Below, piece by piece: positions 1-12,521 of a stretch of DNA of 64,000 nt. The position numbers were made by a program, and so were the translations under genes. The notes beneath the pieces were generated by a model. The model did not search any database and was not told where the DNA came from. It worked only from the letters and a program-made list of their open reading frames with translations. Within the stretch, counting starts at the first letter, position 1, and every line of letters starts with the position of its first letter. Origin of the DNA: Spinacia oleracea (Eukaryota; Streptophyta; Magnoliopsida; Caryophyllales; Amaranthaceae); the NCBI RefSeq assembly GCF_020520425.1, contig NC_079488.1, forward strand, positions 4,999,747-5,063,746. Direction: 5' to 3'.

Positions 1-415
1 CGTACCATGTTTCCGTTTCCGGCAACATCTACGACTTGGATAATATTTATATTTCCGATACGATCCATATTTCTGTTTCCGGCAATATCATCGTTTCCGG
101 AGTATTCATTTCTTGCCTTTGACGATCTCAGCTCCCACTGAAACCAAGATCCGTCGATTCCGAATATCCATAGATGGAGTATTTAATTCCATTAAATACT
201 TGATCCGTGTACGTACTATTTGTGTGACCCTACGGGTTCAGTCAAGAGTAAGCTGTGGATTAATATAATTAATTCCACTTGAACTGAAGCGGCCTCTAGC
301 TAGGCATTCAACTCACTTGATCTTACTGAATTATTAACTTGTTAATTAATACTGAACCGCATTTATTAGACTTAACATTATATGCATACTTGGACCAAGG
401 GCATTATTTCCTTCA
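1..415 (-). mobile_element. Copia LTR, 5' part, cut by the window edge
   Basis: Read on the minus strand, this segment begins at 415 with TGAAGGAAATAATGCCC and matches the first 415 bp or so of the four LTRs at 36545, 42915, 51988 and 56117. It includes the CGGAAAC/CGGAAAT repeats near its inner end. The remaining two thirds of the LTR lie before base 1, so it cannot be told whether this is a solo LTR or the end of a full element. The flanking bases after 415 are cttcg, a possible target duplication whose partner is outside the window. Confidence 0.9.
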
Positions 416-3183
416 CTTCGAACTCAGGGCACCCGTTCATGGTAATTCAAATGCTTGTGAATCCCCTTTGGAAAAAATCAGACATTGTCAATAGGACTTG
501 GCACTTAACCAAGGCTCACCCTACTCAGACATATGACACGGGCATCTAAAATCGAAATCTGAAAGCATCATTAATGAGAAGACATAATAGCAACTGGGGG
601 CGAAAAATTGAAATGAAAGAACTAGGGAAAGAACTAAGTATACCTTGACCTTTTGTGCAGACATACACCAAGTAAATCTAAGTTAATTTGAAAGCGGTTT
701 ATATTCCCGCAATTCTGGAAATGATGGCCCTAAAAGCCTAAAGCATGTGCCACACGGGCACAAGTAATATCTTGACGCCTGCACCCTGGCTTCCAGCAAA
801 TCCTTAGACAGCATTCCGAAAATCGTAACAGTATTTTGATTCACTCATGTAATCCTGTACGAACCCTTCTATAAGTCAACTTACTTAGGACACCTCGGAT
901 TGTACACAGTAGGACTCGGATTTCAAATAATTTTCAAAGACTTCTTCGAACATAATAAAGTGTCGTTGGTTTAAGCTAAGTATGCGTTTATCTCGATGTT
1001 GCAAGTGAGTCAAAAAGATTTCTAAATATGATTATGGGTAAAGAAAGGCACCTAGATTTTTGGTCAAGGCATACTTCAACATGTGACTACCTTGACCATG
1101 GCAATGTCGCACAATACGACATTTACAAGAGAAGTAGCAAATCACTACTCGAACGTACCTCGCACTAAACGAGTCTGGTTCAAACTATTCATGATCCATG
1201 TCACCATGAATGCATAAAAACGTATGCCAAGCATTATAGCACCAAGCCAATCCCGTAGCTACAATTGGGGGCTTGAGAAAAACACTCTAAAAATGCTCGA
1301 AATGACAATTTTATCTCAAATTCTCGACGCTAATGCTATACACACGTCATACGGGCACAATCCTAAGGTTTGATCGTGTAAAATGAACCTTAGAATGGCT
1401 ACAACCCCTCCCAAATTCTAAGCGCTACTTAGAATATATAAAGTCACCCCACTAACAAGGGTAACTGAAAATCGCGAGTCACCAAAACTCCGATCAAATT
1501 ACTGCACATAACGCTCGCCCTACAAGCGCCCGTTACACAGTCTACGTCGTTCCAAAGAAAAATCGAAAGAAAAATCAAGGATAAAAAAAAGAAAGAAACA
1601 TCTATGAATCCTCGCATCGAACGAAGTAATAAGCCGTGCACACCCACGCAGAAGGTGCTACACTTGTTCGAGCACCTGAACGAGGCGTGATGAAGTACTC
1701 CAATGCAAAAAATAATAATGATATCCCAACACCTGGAGGAATGTTCTAAGACACGCTGTTAGGCCACACAAGCCTAAGTCGCACCATAAGTTCAACCATC
1801 CCACGGTACAAGTCTTAAAAAAAAAAGAGTAAGGCATATTGCACTAATGCGGGCACGACCAAGAGTATGAGGCAAAGACTACTTATCCCCCAAATTCAAA
1901 ATGCAAGCCACACGACTTCTACATTAAGGATTAAAGGTAGCAAAATATTACCTACCACGGAAGGGATAGCTAGCACCTACACGAGCGGGACCCCAAGGCA
2001 TCTTTCTCGAAAGAACCTACAAAAATCGTACGCCTAAAGGAAGCATCCCAACATGCATACTTGGGGGCTCCAAGCTACGAAACGACCGTAGCAAAATAAA
2101 AAATATATACGCGATCAAAGTCTTACGCCTCAAGGTATGTTCCTCGGGCCATATAGACTCGCCCAACTATTGCAATAACTGTACGCCTTAAGAGCGACAG
2201 TTCCTTTAAATAATCGCCCCAAAGCGACAAACACCGTAGTCCACCAATCGGCTACGGCTTCTCGAGAAATCATCACGATCACTCAACTCATTGTGATCTC
2301 TAATGAAATTCTACGTTCCAAAAACAAAGAAAAACAAAAGAGAAGAGAATACGTAGAATTTCCAAGTGAAATAAACGAACGAACAAGAGGCCAACTGTGT
2401 CATCAAAAGACCAGCCCAAACAATATTTTCAACGCCCCACTTGGGCGTGAATTATTTCTAACGCCCAGGCCTGGGCGCCGAAAATGAGCCCAGGCCCAGA
2501 AGAAGCCCTGACTTCTATAGGGTCCTGCCGTATCCATTCGACTCGAAAATTGCCGATTTCTTTACTGAAAGTCGCACCTCACGGCTTTGTTAAGAGTAGC
2601 ACACCACTACAAAGATCGCTCGCACTTACGAGCACAATCCCAAACACGATCAAGGACATTACAAAATGCGTATCCCCAAGGAACCTCTTTGACAAGAAAT
2701 GACCGTCAAGCACGAGTGCTTGGGGGCTCGAAAGAAAATATATATTTCAAAAGAGAGTATGCAAAGTTAAAACAATATTCCCAGACTACGCTGTACGAAG
2801 TCCCGTGTTTGGATAATCTCAAAAGATAAAACCGGATTACGACCTCAAGACAAAGGTCGTCGTTGATACTTATACATAGTCCCCTAATCAAGGACCCAGG
2901 TAGTGGCAAAATTGAGCCGTAAAGACTAGCTCAAAACCATGAAAGATGATGACCACGAGACAATGGTCCGTCTAAGCACGTTGTCAACCCACATTCAGGT
3001 TGCAACTAAATCCGAGCATCCCTCGAAAGAATTCTCTCTTACAAGAATGAATAAAAAGAAATTCTCAAAAGAAATCACAAGAACAAATGAAATAGAGACT
3101 TGCCCACCTCAATCGGGCAAGATCGCGGCACGTACCACGCGAGTCCCAAATCGAAAAGACGAATTCAGGTTCGCTCACCTCCA

Positions 3184-3480
3184 GCGGGCGGGGCGTCCAC
3201 CCTTAGCGGACAGGGCTCGCCCACCTTCAGCGGGCGGGGTCTGCGTCACTAACCGCGCAGGTCCTCAGTTTTTGAAAATGAAAAGAAAATAAAATCTTCA
3301 AAACAAAAACAGGCTCGCCCACCTTCAGCGGGCGGGGTCTACGTCACAAACCGCGTAGGTCCTTATTTTCAAAACATCAAAATAGATTCGTCCACTTCTA
3401 TCGGATGGGGTGTCCACCCTCAACAGACAGGCTCGCCCACCTTCAGCGGGCGGGGTCTGCGTCACTAACCACGCAGGTCC
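3184..3480 (+). repeat. GC-rich imperfect repeat, four copies of a GCGGGCGGGG core
   Basis: The core gcgggcgggg occurs at 3184, 3230, 3328 and 3446, each preceded by a 'cacctccag' or 'caccttcag' phrase. Three copies are followed by 'tctgcgtcac' or 'tctacgtcac' and a 'gcaggtcct' or 'gtaggtcct' phrase. Spacing is about 46-118 bp, so it is a dispersed local array and not a regular satellite. It lies in the untranslated 3' part of the gypsy element. Confidence 0.75.
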
Positions 3481-3505
3481 TTAGTCGCTGCAGCGATAAC
3501 TTTTC

Positions 3506-3660
3506 CCGGTTTATCCTTTTCCAAAAATCAAAGGATGGTTTCCCTTTTCCAAAAATCAAAGGATGGTTTCCCTTTTCCAAAAATCAAAGGATGGTTTCCC
3601 TTTTCCAAAAATCAAAGGATGGTTTCCCTTTTCCAAAAATCAAAGGATTGGTTTTCCGCT
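3506..3660 (+). repeat. 28-bp minisatellite, about five copies
   Basis: The phrase 'ccttttccaaaaatcaaa' recurs with 28-bp spacing (for instance aaaggatgg at 3530 and 3558). The inner copies are identical; the last ends in a one-base variant before gttttccgct. Because 28 is not a multiple of three, the same peptide-like phrase opens in three frames, so the overlapping reading frames here are artefacts of the repeat. Confidence 0.9.
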
Positions 3661-4055
3661 TTTCCAAAAAAGAGCGATGTGTTGGATTTTTCTTCGTTTT
3701 ACAAGGGGGTTTTCTCGTTTAGCTAACCCTGAAAATGAGAATCTTTAAAAGCGTTTTACCTCGTGATTAGGCTTGGCCAGGCCTAGTTACACTTTATAGC
3801 TTTGATTTCGAAAACATCTTTAGATACTTCCAATGACAAAGTGAGGGAGTTTCTATACTATTAGTTAACAAATTCCAATGACGCGTGAGGAATGTGTTAA
3901 CACTTCAAGTGATGACCCTTAAGTCAAATGTTATCACTCGGGGGTTCGTGAGACCCTCGCAAAACAGGTCACATACACCATGGCTTGTATGACGCACTCC
4001 GTCTAGTACTTTGACCATCGTCTCATCTCGAGACTCAGTCAAAGTGGGGGCTAAC

Positions 4056-5522
4056 TGTAGACGCCTACTTTTGTCCCCATTCCCGAAAGGGAAGGTTCGA
4101 TGATGAGAACATAAATCTCCACTTGGCAACGCATCTCCTATAAAATAACGGATCTCAATCACCCTTTCATTTCAGCCAAAGCTGCTATTTATAGAAACCT
4201 GCTAAGAATAGTAACTGCCATAAAAGGTCGTTGTTAAAAGTGGCAAAGTCATAAAAGACAGAAACCTGTAAGAATTAGGTGTTGCACTCCAACATAAATC
4301 TTAAAAGAGATAGAATTTGCATTCCAGGTATAATTCGAAAATAAGAGTTACGTATTAATTAAATTCCTAACGAACCTAGAGTTCGTAACGGGCCCAGACG
4401 CATTCCGTCATAAGTTATACGCACTAAAAGACTCGGATAAATCTCAAAAGCTCCGTGTTCTAAGAGTCCAAATCTGACAAAGATCTCGGCCCAGATCCCA
4501 TTTTCAACGCCTGGATCTAGGCGTCGAAATCTTCGGCGCCCAGCCTTGGGCGCTGAAAGTGCCTGGGGCAGTTTTATCTCCGGATTCTTTTTGGATTCGT
4601 ATCTTAAAATCTATCTTTCCACACACTCTTTTCCTATAAGTACAGCCTAAAATCGACGTGAAAATAACACACACAATTCCATAATCTGAGTATTGACTCT
4701 AGCCTTAAGCTTAAGCCTCACGCTGCGAAATTGATCCAGCGTTCTGTCGCAATCGACCCAAAAGTTGAACAGAACGCACCCTGCCCCCTGTAGCTTGATG
4801 AATTAAGCCTAAATACTGGAACATTGCTTGGAAACCCGAGATTCGTTAAATAAAAGGAGAAATAGCAAAGCCAAGTGGTTAGTTTTCTGAGAACCACAAC
4901 GCACCTCTCAAGGGTGCGTTGTAATGTGTCCCTCATATGATTTAATCGCTTTCATCACCCTTTTATAAAATTGTCAAACTATTAATTTTATTGATCTATC
5001 ACGCCTAATAAGATAATACCCTGGACAATTGAATTATCATGCTAGGTACCTTAAATAAATCTAAATAAGATAATCACGATCGATTTAGTATTATGTGTTG
5101 CATATTGCTAAAATCAATTCAGAATAGTTTAATAGTTTAACGCATGTCCCTTCAATTATTTATGCTGAACTAGTAAGGATAACCAGCCTCTGGAGTATTA
5201 TCGATGAGCACTCCTCTCGGTAGTTACAGTCCCCCGAACTCTTAATCTCTGCCCTGCGGGTGTACGTTGAGCGATCCCCACACCAGGGATCACAAGGGAA
5301 CCTATGGCCGTCGTGGTCGAACATAATGGCACTTCCTTTATGTCACGATAACCGGGTTTTGTCAGTTTTTCTCATTGTCGTTAAAAACTGAATGACGACT
5401 CCTATATTACTAGTCGATTGGGTGTAAACTCACAGGAAATCCAATTACACTTGATCTGACAACGTCACGCCCACGAGGGACGAGGTCACGCATTAGCCTC
5501 GTGCTTTTTCGACCCCCTCACA
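4056..5522 (+). mobile_element. Probable Tat/Ogre-like gypsy LTR (3' LTR of the truncated element)
   Basis: Starts TGTAGACGCC just after the polypurine-like tract, has a TATA-like cctataagtacag near 4633, and ends near a 'cgaccccctcaca' phrase at about 5520-5522, a typical Tat-type LTR end. Length would be about 1.47 kb. The exact right boundary is uncertain by a few bases, because the partner LTR is not in the window. It contains GC-rich palindromic phrases such as ggcgcccagccttgggcgc (around 4534-4552) that resemble ones in the interior at 2440-2480. It abuts a copia remnant that it appears to have interrupted. Confidence 0.55.
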
Positions 5523-6118
5523 GAAGGTATTCAAAATTTCCTTCACTTATTGTCTCAATGTGATATCCATTATGTCGAATATCTTTAAAGCTCAATAAAT
5601 TTCTTTGAGAATTGGGAGAATATAATGCATCAATGATTTCAAATTTCGTTCCCATAGGCAATAATATATTTTCTCTTCCGGAGCCATTATCTTTGCATTA
5701 CCTGATATAGTACTCGCACTAGTTTCTTTCATTTTCAAATGAGAGAAATATCTCTTGCTTTTCAGTATGGTATGAGTAGTTGCACTGTCTGCTAAGCATA
5801 AATTTTCACCATTCATTGCTAACTGAACTTGAGGGGTATTCATGTTCTTCAAATAAATGAAATATCAATAAGAAAACTCAATAACCGTAATTTAACAATG
5901 TCATATAAAATCATAGTTCAAACAAACAAAATCCAAAATAAAATATCATGAATCTAAGTAAATAAAGTTTTATTCTTTAAATTACCATAAACGACTCTAA
6001 GGATTAATTATTCCCTTCAGGGGTGGTGAGGAAATCAGCAACTTTCAAGTGAGTTGTATTGCCACAATCAAAGTCACCTTCGTCATCTTCGTACACAATC
6101 AAAGTCACCTTCGCCATA
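5523..6118 (-). pseudogene. Decayed copia gag/protease fragment
   Basis: On the minus strand 5700-5852 encodes a copia protease-like segment (LCLADSATTHTILK, with DSATT in place of the usual DTGA-type active site block). A frameshift then moves the reading to another frame, where ILLPMGTKFEI and LYSPNSQRNLLSF follow, typical of the region between protease and integrase. Upstream, about 6000-6110, the minus strand reads EGDFDCGNTTHLKVADF, like the end of a copia gag region. The fragment stops at the gypsy LTR at 5522, which suggests the gypsy element inserted into it. It has no intact coding capacity. Confidence 0.7.
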
Positions 6119-6123
6119 ACTAA

Positions 6124-6353
6124 GGCCCCATTCGGCATCACTGTATGTTTTCAATTTTTGGTTTTTTGAATTTGAAAGTCATATGATTTAGATTGAATCA
6201 TGAACTAAAAATTAATCATACTTATACTAATGATGTTGATTTTGAAAACTGACAACAAAAAACTTGAAACTACTTTTTGTGGTTTTCATATTTTGATTTT
6301 TAGTTTTGTAAAAACAAAAAAACTGGAAACAAAAAACGATAACGGACAGGGCC
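6124..6353. mobile_element. Tourist-like MITE, 230 bp
   Basis: The element is flanked by TAA at 6121-6123 and 6354-6356. Its ends are imperfect inverted repeats, GGCCCCATTCGGCATC on the left and GGCCCTGTCCGTTATC read inward from the right. The interior is AT-rich and non-coding. A 3-bp TAA target duplication with GG-starting ends is typical of PIF/Harbinger-derived Tourist MITEs; the autonomous partner is not visible. Confidence 0.6.
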
Positions 6354-6364
6354 TAACATGTTGT

Positions 6365-6550
6365 AAAGGTTAGTTTTTCAAACCAAGCTTAAAAAAAATT
6401 ATTTCAAAGTTACCCCTTAAATTTGTCTAAATTTTCAAAATTATCATCACTTAATAGTTAAAATAATATTTTTTTTAAGGGGATAAGTTTGAAAAACTGA
6501 ACTTTATATTTTATAAGGTGGTAATTATGAGGGAATAAAATCCCTAACTC
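6365..6550. repeat. AT-rich repeat, copy 1 (partly self-inverted)
   Basis: The phrase 'aatttgtctaaa' followed by 'aaaattatcatcactta' matches 7500-7545 in direct orientation. The right end, read in reverse (tagggattttattccctc, then ccttataaa and ttcaaactta), matches 7417-7465. The pair is probably two degenerate copies of one foldback or Mutator-type MITE. No clean target duplication was found. Confidence 0.4.
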
Positions 6551-7414
6551 AATTTATATCGCTTTATTTTCTGATACTACTAAGGAATTTGAGTGAATGT
6601 GCTCCTATAGTATTTTAGAAAACTTCATGGTGTGTGATCTATCATTTAAATTTAGTATTATATTTTTGCATAGACTTGTTAACTTGGGGTGCAAGTTTAT
6701 TTTTTAATTGTAATAGGTGATTCCATGGTGGAACTTGACAACTATGGTGGGCGGTTCTAGTTGTCTAACCTTCACTCGACTTTCGGCCTTGTTTGGGCAC
6801 ACATATACTTGTTTCCGTGTGGAGTGATGAGATGGTACGTCATGAGATACTACTCAACCCGATTCCAGAGGATAGAGGCATAAGATCCCACCAATACTAC
6901 ATGAGTCTACTACGTTGGAATATTACTGTGCGAGGAGCACCCGTTTTCCTATATGAAAGTTACAAGACCTGGATGATTGTTGATAGTGTTGAAGTGGGGA
7001 TAAAAGTCTGAAATGTTGAGCCTACTAAGTTGAACAGAATGAAAGGAATGGTTAAAATATATATATAAGAATGACCTACTTATGATTCTCGTGGTTATGG
7101 ATGCTAACTTTAGAGTTCAGAGAAGACAACCATATGCAAAGCGTAAGCATGCTCAAGTCACAAGTTTCACAAGTTACATGTTGCACATACCGGAGTTGAA
7201 CCTAAAGGAGGTTGTTTATCGCGAAAATTGCAAGAAACAAGTGTGGACCGAAAAGGATCAAACTTCACCCGTTATTGAGTTGATTTATATGGTTGAAGTT
7301 GTTGAGCGTGTCCTGAAAGTGTAGGAAGACCCTAATGAAGCGCAATAAGGTGAAATTGATCAAGTGGTTGAAGAGGAGTCATCAAAAGGAATTGACTCCT
7401 GCAAATGCCAAGTT
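6551..7414. other. Unassigned segment between two AT-rich repeats
   Basis: Two short open frames on the plus strand (6793-7011 and 7082-7324) fall here, but neither shows a domain or motif I recognise, and several in-frame stops separate them. They could be remnants of a captured gene or of a transposase. No function is assigned. Confidence 0.3.
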
Positions 7415-7560
7415 TTAGGATTTTCCCATAATTATCACCTTATAAAGTCCAGTTTTCAAACTTACAACATTAAAAAAAAAAAAAAAAAAAAAATCAAAAT
7501 TACCACATTTAATTTGTCTAAACCTTAAAATTACCACCACTTAACATAAAATGTTAAGTT
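7415..7560. repeat. AT-rich repeat, copy 2, with a 22-bp poly-A run
   Basis: This is the partner of the repeat at 6365-6550: one part is direct, another is inverted relative to it. It contains an uninterrupted run of 22 A at 7472-7493. No coding potential is seen. Confidence 0.4.
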
Positions 7561-7632
7561 TTTCGCTATATATGATGATCTTATGTATAGGTCCAATTTC
7601 TTAAAAAATACTTTTAAATTAGATTAGAGTAT

Positions 7633-7833
7633 TGACAAATTAACTCAAAACGTATATCTTTATTATCAAATAAACACCAATATTTATAGTACAGCAAACA
7701 TGTAACCAATTCCTACTGCAACTCAATATGCTATTCCTGACTAAGTTAATAAACCATATAACTCTTACGTATTTCTACTTTGAATGCTAGTAGGATCCTG
7801 GTGGTATCCTACTTCTATTATACTATCGTAACA
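7633..7833 (-). repeat. 3' LTR of the 7.6-12.7 kb copia element
   Basis: Identical over 201 bp to 12522-12722 except for one base. The pol stop codon (7841-7843) lies inside the adjacent polypurine tract, so the coding region reaches almost to the LTR. Confidence 0.95.
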
Positions 7834-7840
7834 TCCCCCC

Positions 7841-10800
7841 TCAAGGTGGAGCATGAAGATCTCGAATGCCCATCTTGTGAAGAAAAAATTCGAATTGTGC
7901 CTTTCCTAGTGCCTTTGTAAAAATATCTGCTAACTGGACCTTTGTAGACACATATGACGGACAAATAATGCCTTCTTTAATTGCATCTCGTATAAAGTGA
8001 CAATCTGCCTCAATATGTTTTGTCCTCTCATGAAAAACTGGGTTTTGTACTATGTGAAGTGCAGACTGACTATCACAAAACACATTCATACCATGCTTGT
8101 GCTCCACCCCTAGATCACCGAGTAATTGTTTTAACCATTTTAATTCACATGTGAGTGCTGCCATTGAACGATACTCTGCCTCTGCTGACGAACGCGACAC
8201 TGTATGCTGTTTTTTAGTTTTCCAAGCCACCGGAGAAAAATCAAGTAATACGAACCACCCCGTTAAAGAACGCCGCGTTAGTGGGCAACTAGCCCAGTCC
8301 GAGTCACACCATCCTTCTAGACGTAATGCACTGTCAGAACGTAGGAGAATGCCTTGTCCAGGACATTTTTTCAAGTACCGTACTACTCTCAATGCTGCTT
8401 CCTAATGTTCCTCCTTTGGTGTCTGCATAAACTGTGACAAGATATGTACTGAATATGCCAGATCTGGTCTTGTAACTTCCAAGTAAATTAGACGGCCAAT
8501 AAGTCGCCTATATTTTTCTCCATCATCAAAATCCTTTCCATCTGCAAGTGCTAACTTGTGGTTTTGCTCCATCGGAAAATCCGCAGGCTTTGCACCTAAC
8601 AGTCCTGTCTCAGAAATAATGTCTAAGGCATATTTTCGCTGACAGACATAAAATCCACTCTTACTGCGTGCCACTTCGAGACCTAAAAAATATTTCAGGT
8701 GTCCTAGATCCTTCATTTTAAAGCATTGGCTCAAGTAGGCTTTAAAACTATTTAATGCAAAGACATTGTTCCCTGCAATTATCATATCATCCACATATAC
8801 TAGCACACTTAACTGCAAATCCCCTTTCGAAAGGGTGAACAATGAGTAATCTGAATATGACTGTTAGAATCCATACTGCTTCAGGGCAGTAGACAATTTC
8901 TCAAACCAACACCTAGGTGCCTGTTTCAAACCATACAACGATTTTTTCATCCTACAAACCATGTTAGTATCATCTTTTTGAAATCCAGGCGGAATTTTCA
9001 TATAAATTTCCTCTTCTAGGTCACCATGTAAGAAAGCATTATGCACATCCATTTGATGTACCTCCCAACCTTTCACTGCTGCAACGGCTAAGAAAGTTCG
9101 AACAGTCGACATTTTAGCAACCGGTGCAAAAGTTTCATTATAATCCGTACCTTCTTCCTGATGATTGCCTAGGCAGACCAATCGTGCCTTATTCCGGATC
9201 AAGTTTCCATCCTCATCTTTCTTTTCCGTATACACCCACTTGCTTCCTAGTGCTTTCTTTCCTGGAGGTAATTTTTCTAATACCCATGTTCCTTGTCCTT
9301 CAAGTGCATCAATCTCTGCCGCCATCGCATCTCTCCATGCTTCATGTTTCATAGCCTCTTTAAATGTTTTCGGGGCTTTACTATCTGTAATGGCTGCAAT
9401 AAAATTTCTATGTTTTGCAGAAAATCGTTCATAATTAACAAAATATGTTATAGGGTAAGAAGTACCTGAGGAAGACAATGTCGTGGATGAATTTGCCGAT
9501 GGACTATTACTTTTCCGTATAGTGTGCGTGACGTGATCCCGTAGTTTAAATGACGGAACTTTTATCCGCTTTCCTCTCCCTAACTCATCCTTATTTTCTG
9601 TACCTGCTGCCTCATCTATATTGCTGTTACCCAGTGTCGTATACTCACTGCTGCTTACTGTCGCTGTTGGAAGAACTGCTTCTTTGCAGCGTGCTGGCTC
9701 AGCAGTACAGTGGGTCGCCCCGCCGTGCGCCTCATCAGCGCCCTGTGGCAGCGCCTCATCAGCGCCTTGGTGCAGCGCCTTTTTGGCGCCTCGATGCAGT
9801 GTTTCTCGCATCGTGCTTTCACTGGGCTGCAGCGCCTCTTCACTTGGATGTAGCGCCTCATTGCATTTTCCTGCATCTGTGTCTACTGGCCTACCACGTG
9901 ACTCCATGGTCTGCGATGCCATGTTGGGCTGCTGTCCAGAATTAATTCTGGTATGTAGAACAGTGTCATCATCACTGTCATAGTTAATGATTGGCACCTC
10001 AAACTCATCTTCAATAACAGACGGACCCAAGCTTTTGGTGTACGGGAATATCTTCTCATGAAATTGAACATCTCGGGATACAAAAAATTCCCGAGTTTCC
10101 AAGTCAAACAATTGCCACCCCTTCTTCCCAAAAGGATAGCCAATAAGAATACATCGTCTTCCCCGAGAATTGAATTTATCCCCTTTACTCCTTTGATTAT
10201 GAGCATAACATAGACATCCAAAAACTCGAATCAACTCATACGATGGTGTTTTCCCAAATAGCATTTCATTCGGGCTTTTATTATCTAGCAATGGCGTGGG
10301 AGTCCTATTAATCAAATAACATGCCGACAAAACACACTCCCCCCAAAACTTTTTGGGTAAATTAGCTTGAAATCTTAAAGCACGGGCTACATTTAAAAGA
10401 TGCTGATGTTTTCGTTCTACCCGACCATTCTGTTGTGGGGTACCAACACAAGATGATTCAAACAAAATACCTTTCTTAAAAAAATAACCTTGTAGACAAT
10501 TAAACTCAGTCCCATTATCACTCCGTATGACTTTAATTTTTTCATTAAATTGTCTTTTAATCATTGCAACAAAACTCATAAACATTTCTTCAACCTTAGT
10601 TTTATTTCGAAGTAAATAAATCCACACTGCTCTAGAATAATCGTCAACAATAGTCAAAAAATAATGAGCTCCACATGACGAACGTGTCTTGTAGGGCCCC
10701 CACAAATCTAGATGAACTAATTCAAACATTCTATTTGCTTTATTCATACTAACAGGAAAACTACTCCTAGTATGTTTTGCACGAGGACATACATCACATA

Positions 10801-12442
10801 CTTTATTACTTTTTCTAACAATACTCTGTACCGGAGGAAGAAGCTTCAGAATTTTATCCGATGGATGCCCCATTCGTTGATGCCACAGCTCTACTACACA
10901 ATCAGTCCCAACTGCACGCACTTTAACCGCCGGGATCCCACGGAAAATAAATAGTCCATCTACTCGTTCACCCAGGCCAATCATCCTCCTCGTCGATCGG
11001 TCCTGTATAACACATATTTTGTTAGTAAATTGAGCAAAACAATTTGATTCATCATTTAACTGCATAACAGAAATTAAATTACAGTTTAATTTTGGAGCAA
11101 ATAAAACATTATGAAGCACCAATCCTCCTTCTAGTACAACGGAACCAATCTGGTTAGCATTCGCATATTGTCCGTCGGGAAGTCCGACGGAACAATTTGG
11201 TATTGTTTGAATATTCGTCAACAGTGAGAGATCGGATGTGACATGATTTGATGCTCCTGTATCTACGATCCATTCACAATCTGATTTCTTACCCTTTAAT
11301 TTTGTTTTGGCAGTAGGTTGTAAAATCTCCAATATTTGTTGCACTTGGGAGTCAGTCACACCAACCAGACCTTCTGTAAGTCCTGCTTTGGAAGCAGCAC
11401 CTAGTTGTCCATGAGGAGTCTGCTGCGAGACTTTATTGGCACGAACTGTTACTGTTGCCCCTGTATTAGAAGAGTTGTTGCCCGGACTGCTCCGACTACC
11501 TCGGCTTCCACGGCCCCCTCTTCCTCCAGTGCGTCCATTACCTCGACCACCTCTACGGTTGGGGTCCCACCACTCCGGGAACCCATGTATATGATAACAA
11601 GTTTCTTCATCGTGTCCCCTACGGTTACAGTGATTGCAAAACCGCTCAATATTATCATCATGCTTCGTAGTGTCACGTACCCCAACCTTGAATGCCATCA
11701 CATTGCTTCTGTCTCCCTTGTCTTTTCTCAGACTTTCTGTGTTTATAATGCTTTGATAAGCCTCGTCAATATCCGGCAGTGGTGTTTGTGCTAGAAATTG
11801 AGCGCGTCTATCTTCATATGGTGTATCAAGCCCTATGAGGAAGTGGTGGAGATAGTCCTCTTCTCTTATAGTTGCTACTTGTCCTGCAATATTGCACTTG
11901 CAAGCCCCGCAAGAACACTTCGGCACGCGAGCAAACATAACCAACTCCTTCCATATTGTGTGTAAACGACCATAATAATCAGTTACACTTTCATCTTGAG
12001 CCTGCCTACAATCACTAAGTTTCATCTTTAATTGACAGACCCTTGTACCGCTAACTACGCAAAATCGTTTCTTAAGATGTATCCACAATGCTCCGGCATC
12101 ATCATAGTCTCCAACGGTCGATCGTAGAGACTCTTCCAATGTGTGTTTTATCCAAGAGACTAACATAGAATGCACCGCAATCCAATCTGCTAGTCTTTCG
12201 GGATCATCAATGGGTTCCGGAATTGACCCATCAATAAACCCAAACTTCCTCTTTGAAATCAATGCCCTTCGTACAGACATCGACCATTTTTCATAATTTT
12301 TCGATCCTTTTAATTTAATCGGGGTTATGATATTACCCGGACTTTCACTCGAACCTAGATAATAGGCCTTGGCAAGGATTTTCTCCTTCAAACTCTTGCC
12401 CTCTGTCGAAGGTTTCTTTGGCTCATCGTCTTCGCTAGACAT
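7841..12442 (-). pseudogene. Copia gag-pol polyprotein with two in-frame stops
   Basis: A single gag-pol frame starts with ATG at 12442. Seen in order: a copia gag domain (about residues 45-230), a CCHC zinc knuckle [14 protein letters not shown] (269-282), a Gly/Arg-rich stretch (297-318), the protease active site DTGAS (394-398), an integrase with HHCC zinc finger (HQRMGH to CDVC) and D,D,E core, and a reverse transcriptase with [11 protein letters not shown] and YVDDMI. RNase H ends the protein (FCDSQSAL). A TAA at 8864-8866 cuts the reverse transcriptase before its YVDD motif, and a TAG at 8402-8404 cuts before RNase H. Both are point changes and the frame continues through them. The first part alone is 1192 codons long. 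Confidence 0.95.
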
Positions 12443-12521
12443 GGCAGACGATCTAACTATTTTACTGGGTTTGTTATTGCGGAAAAAAAATTAGGTTTCG
12501 TAACCTAGGCTCATGATACCA

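Larger units (their letters stand above)
416..4055 (+). mobile_element. Probable 3' non-coding interior of a Tat/Ogre-like gypsy element
   Basis: No convincing gene is present in these 3.6 kb. The stretch ends at 4042-4055 with a purine-rich polypurine-tract-like run (aaagtgggggctaac) directly before a TGTAGACGCC LTR start. It carries the recurrent 'cttgggggctc' phrases and tandem repeats that are common upstream of the 3' LTR in Tat/Ogre elements. The copia LTR at 1-415 sits at its left edge. Family assignment rests on these landmarks only, because no reverse transcriptase or integrase coding is left in the window. Short reading frames (for example 2293-2487 and 2939-3292) show no domain and are treated as chance. 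Confidence 0.5.

Noticed and set aside
2293-3292. Several plus-strand frames (64-117 codons) in the gypsy 3' region
   Set aside because: No domain, no agreement between them, and partly made of repeats.
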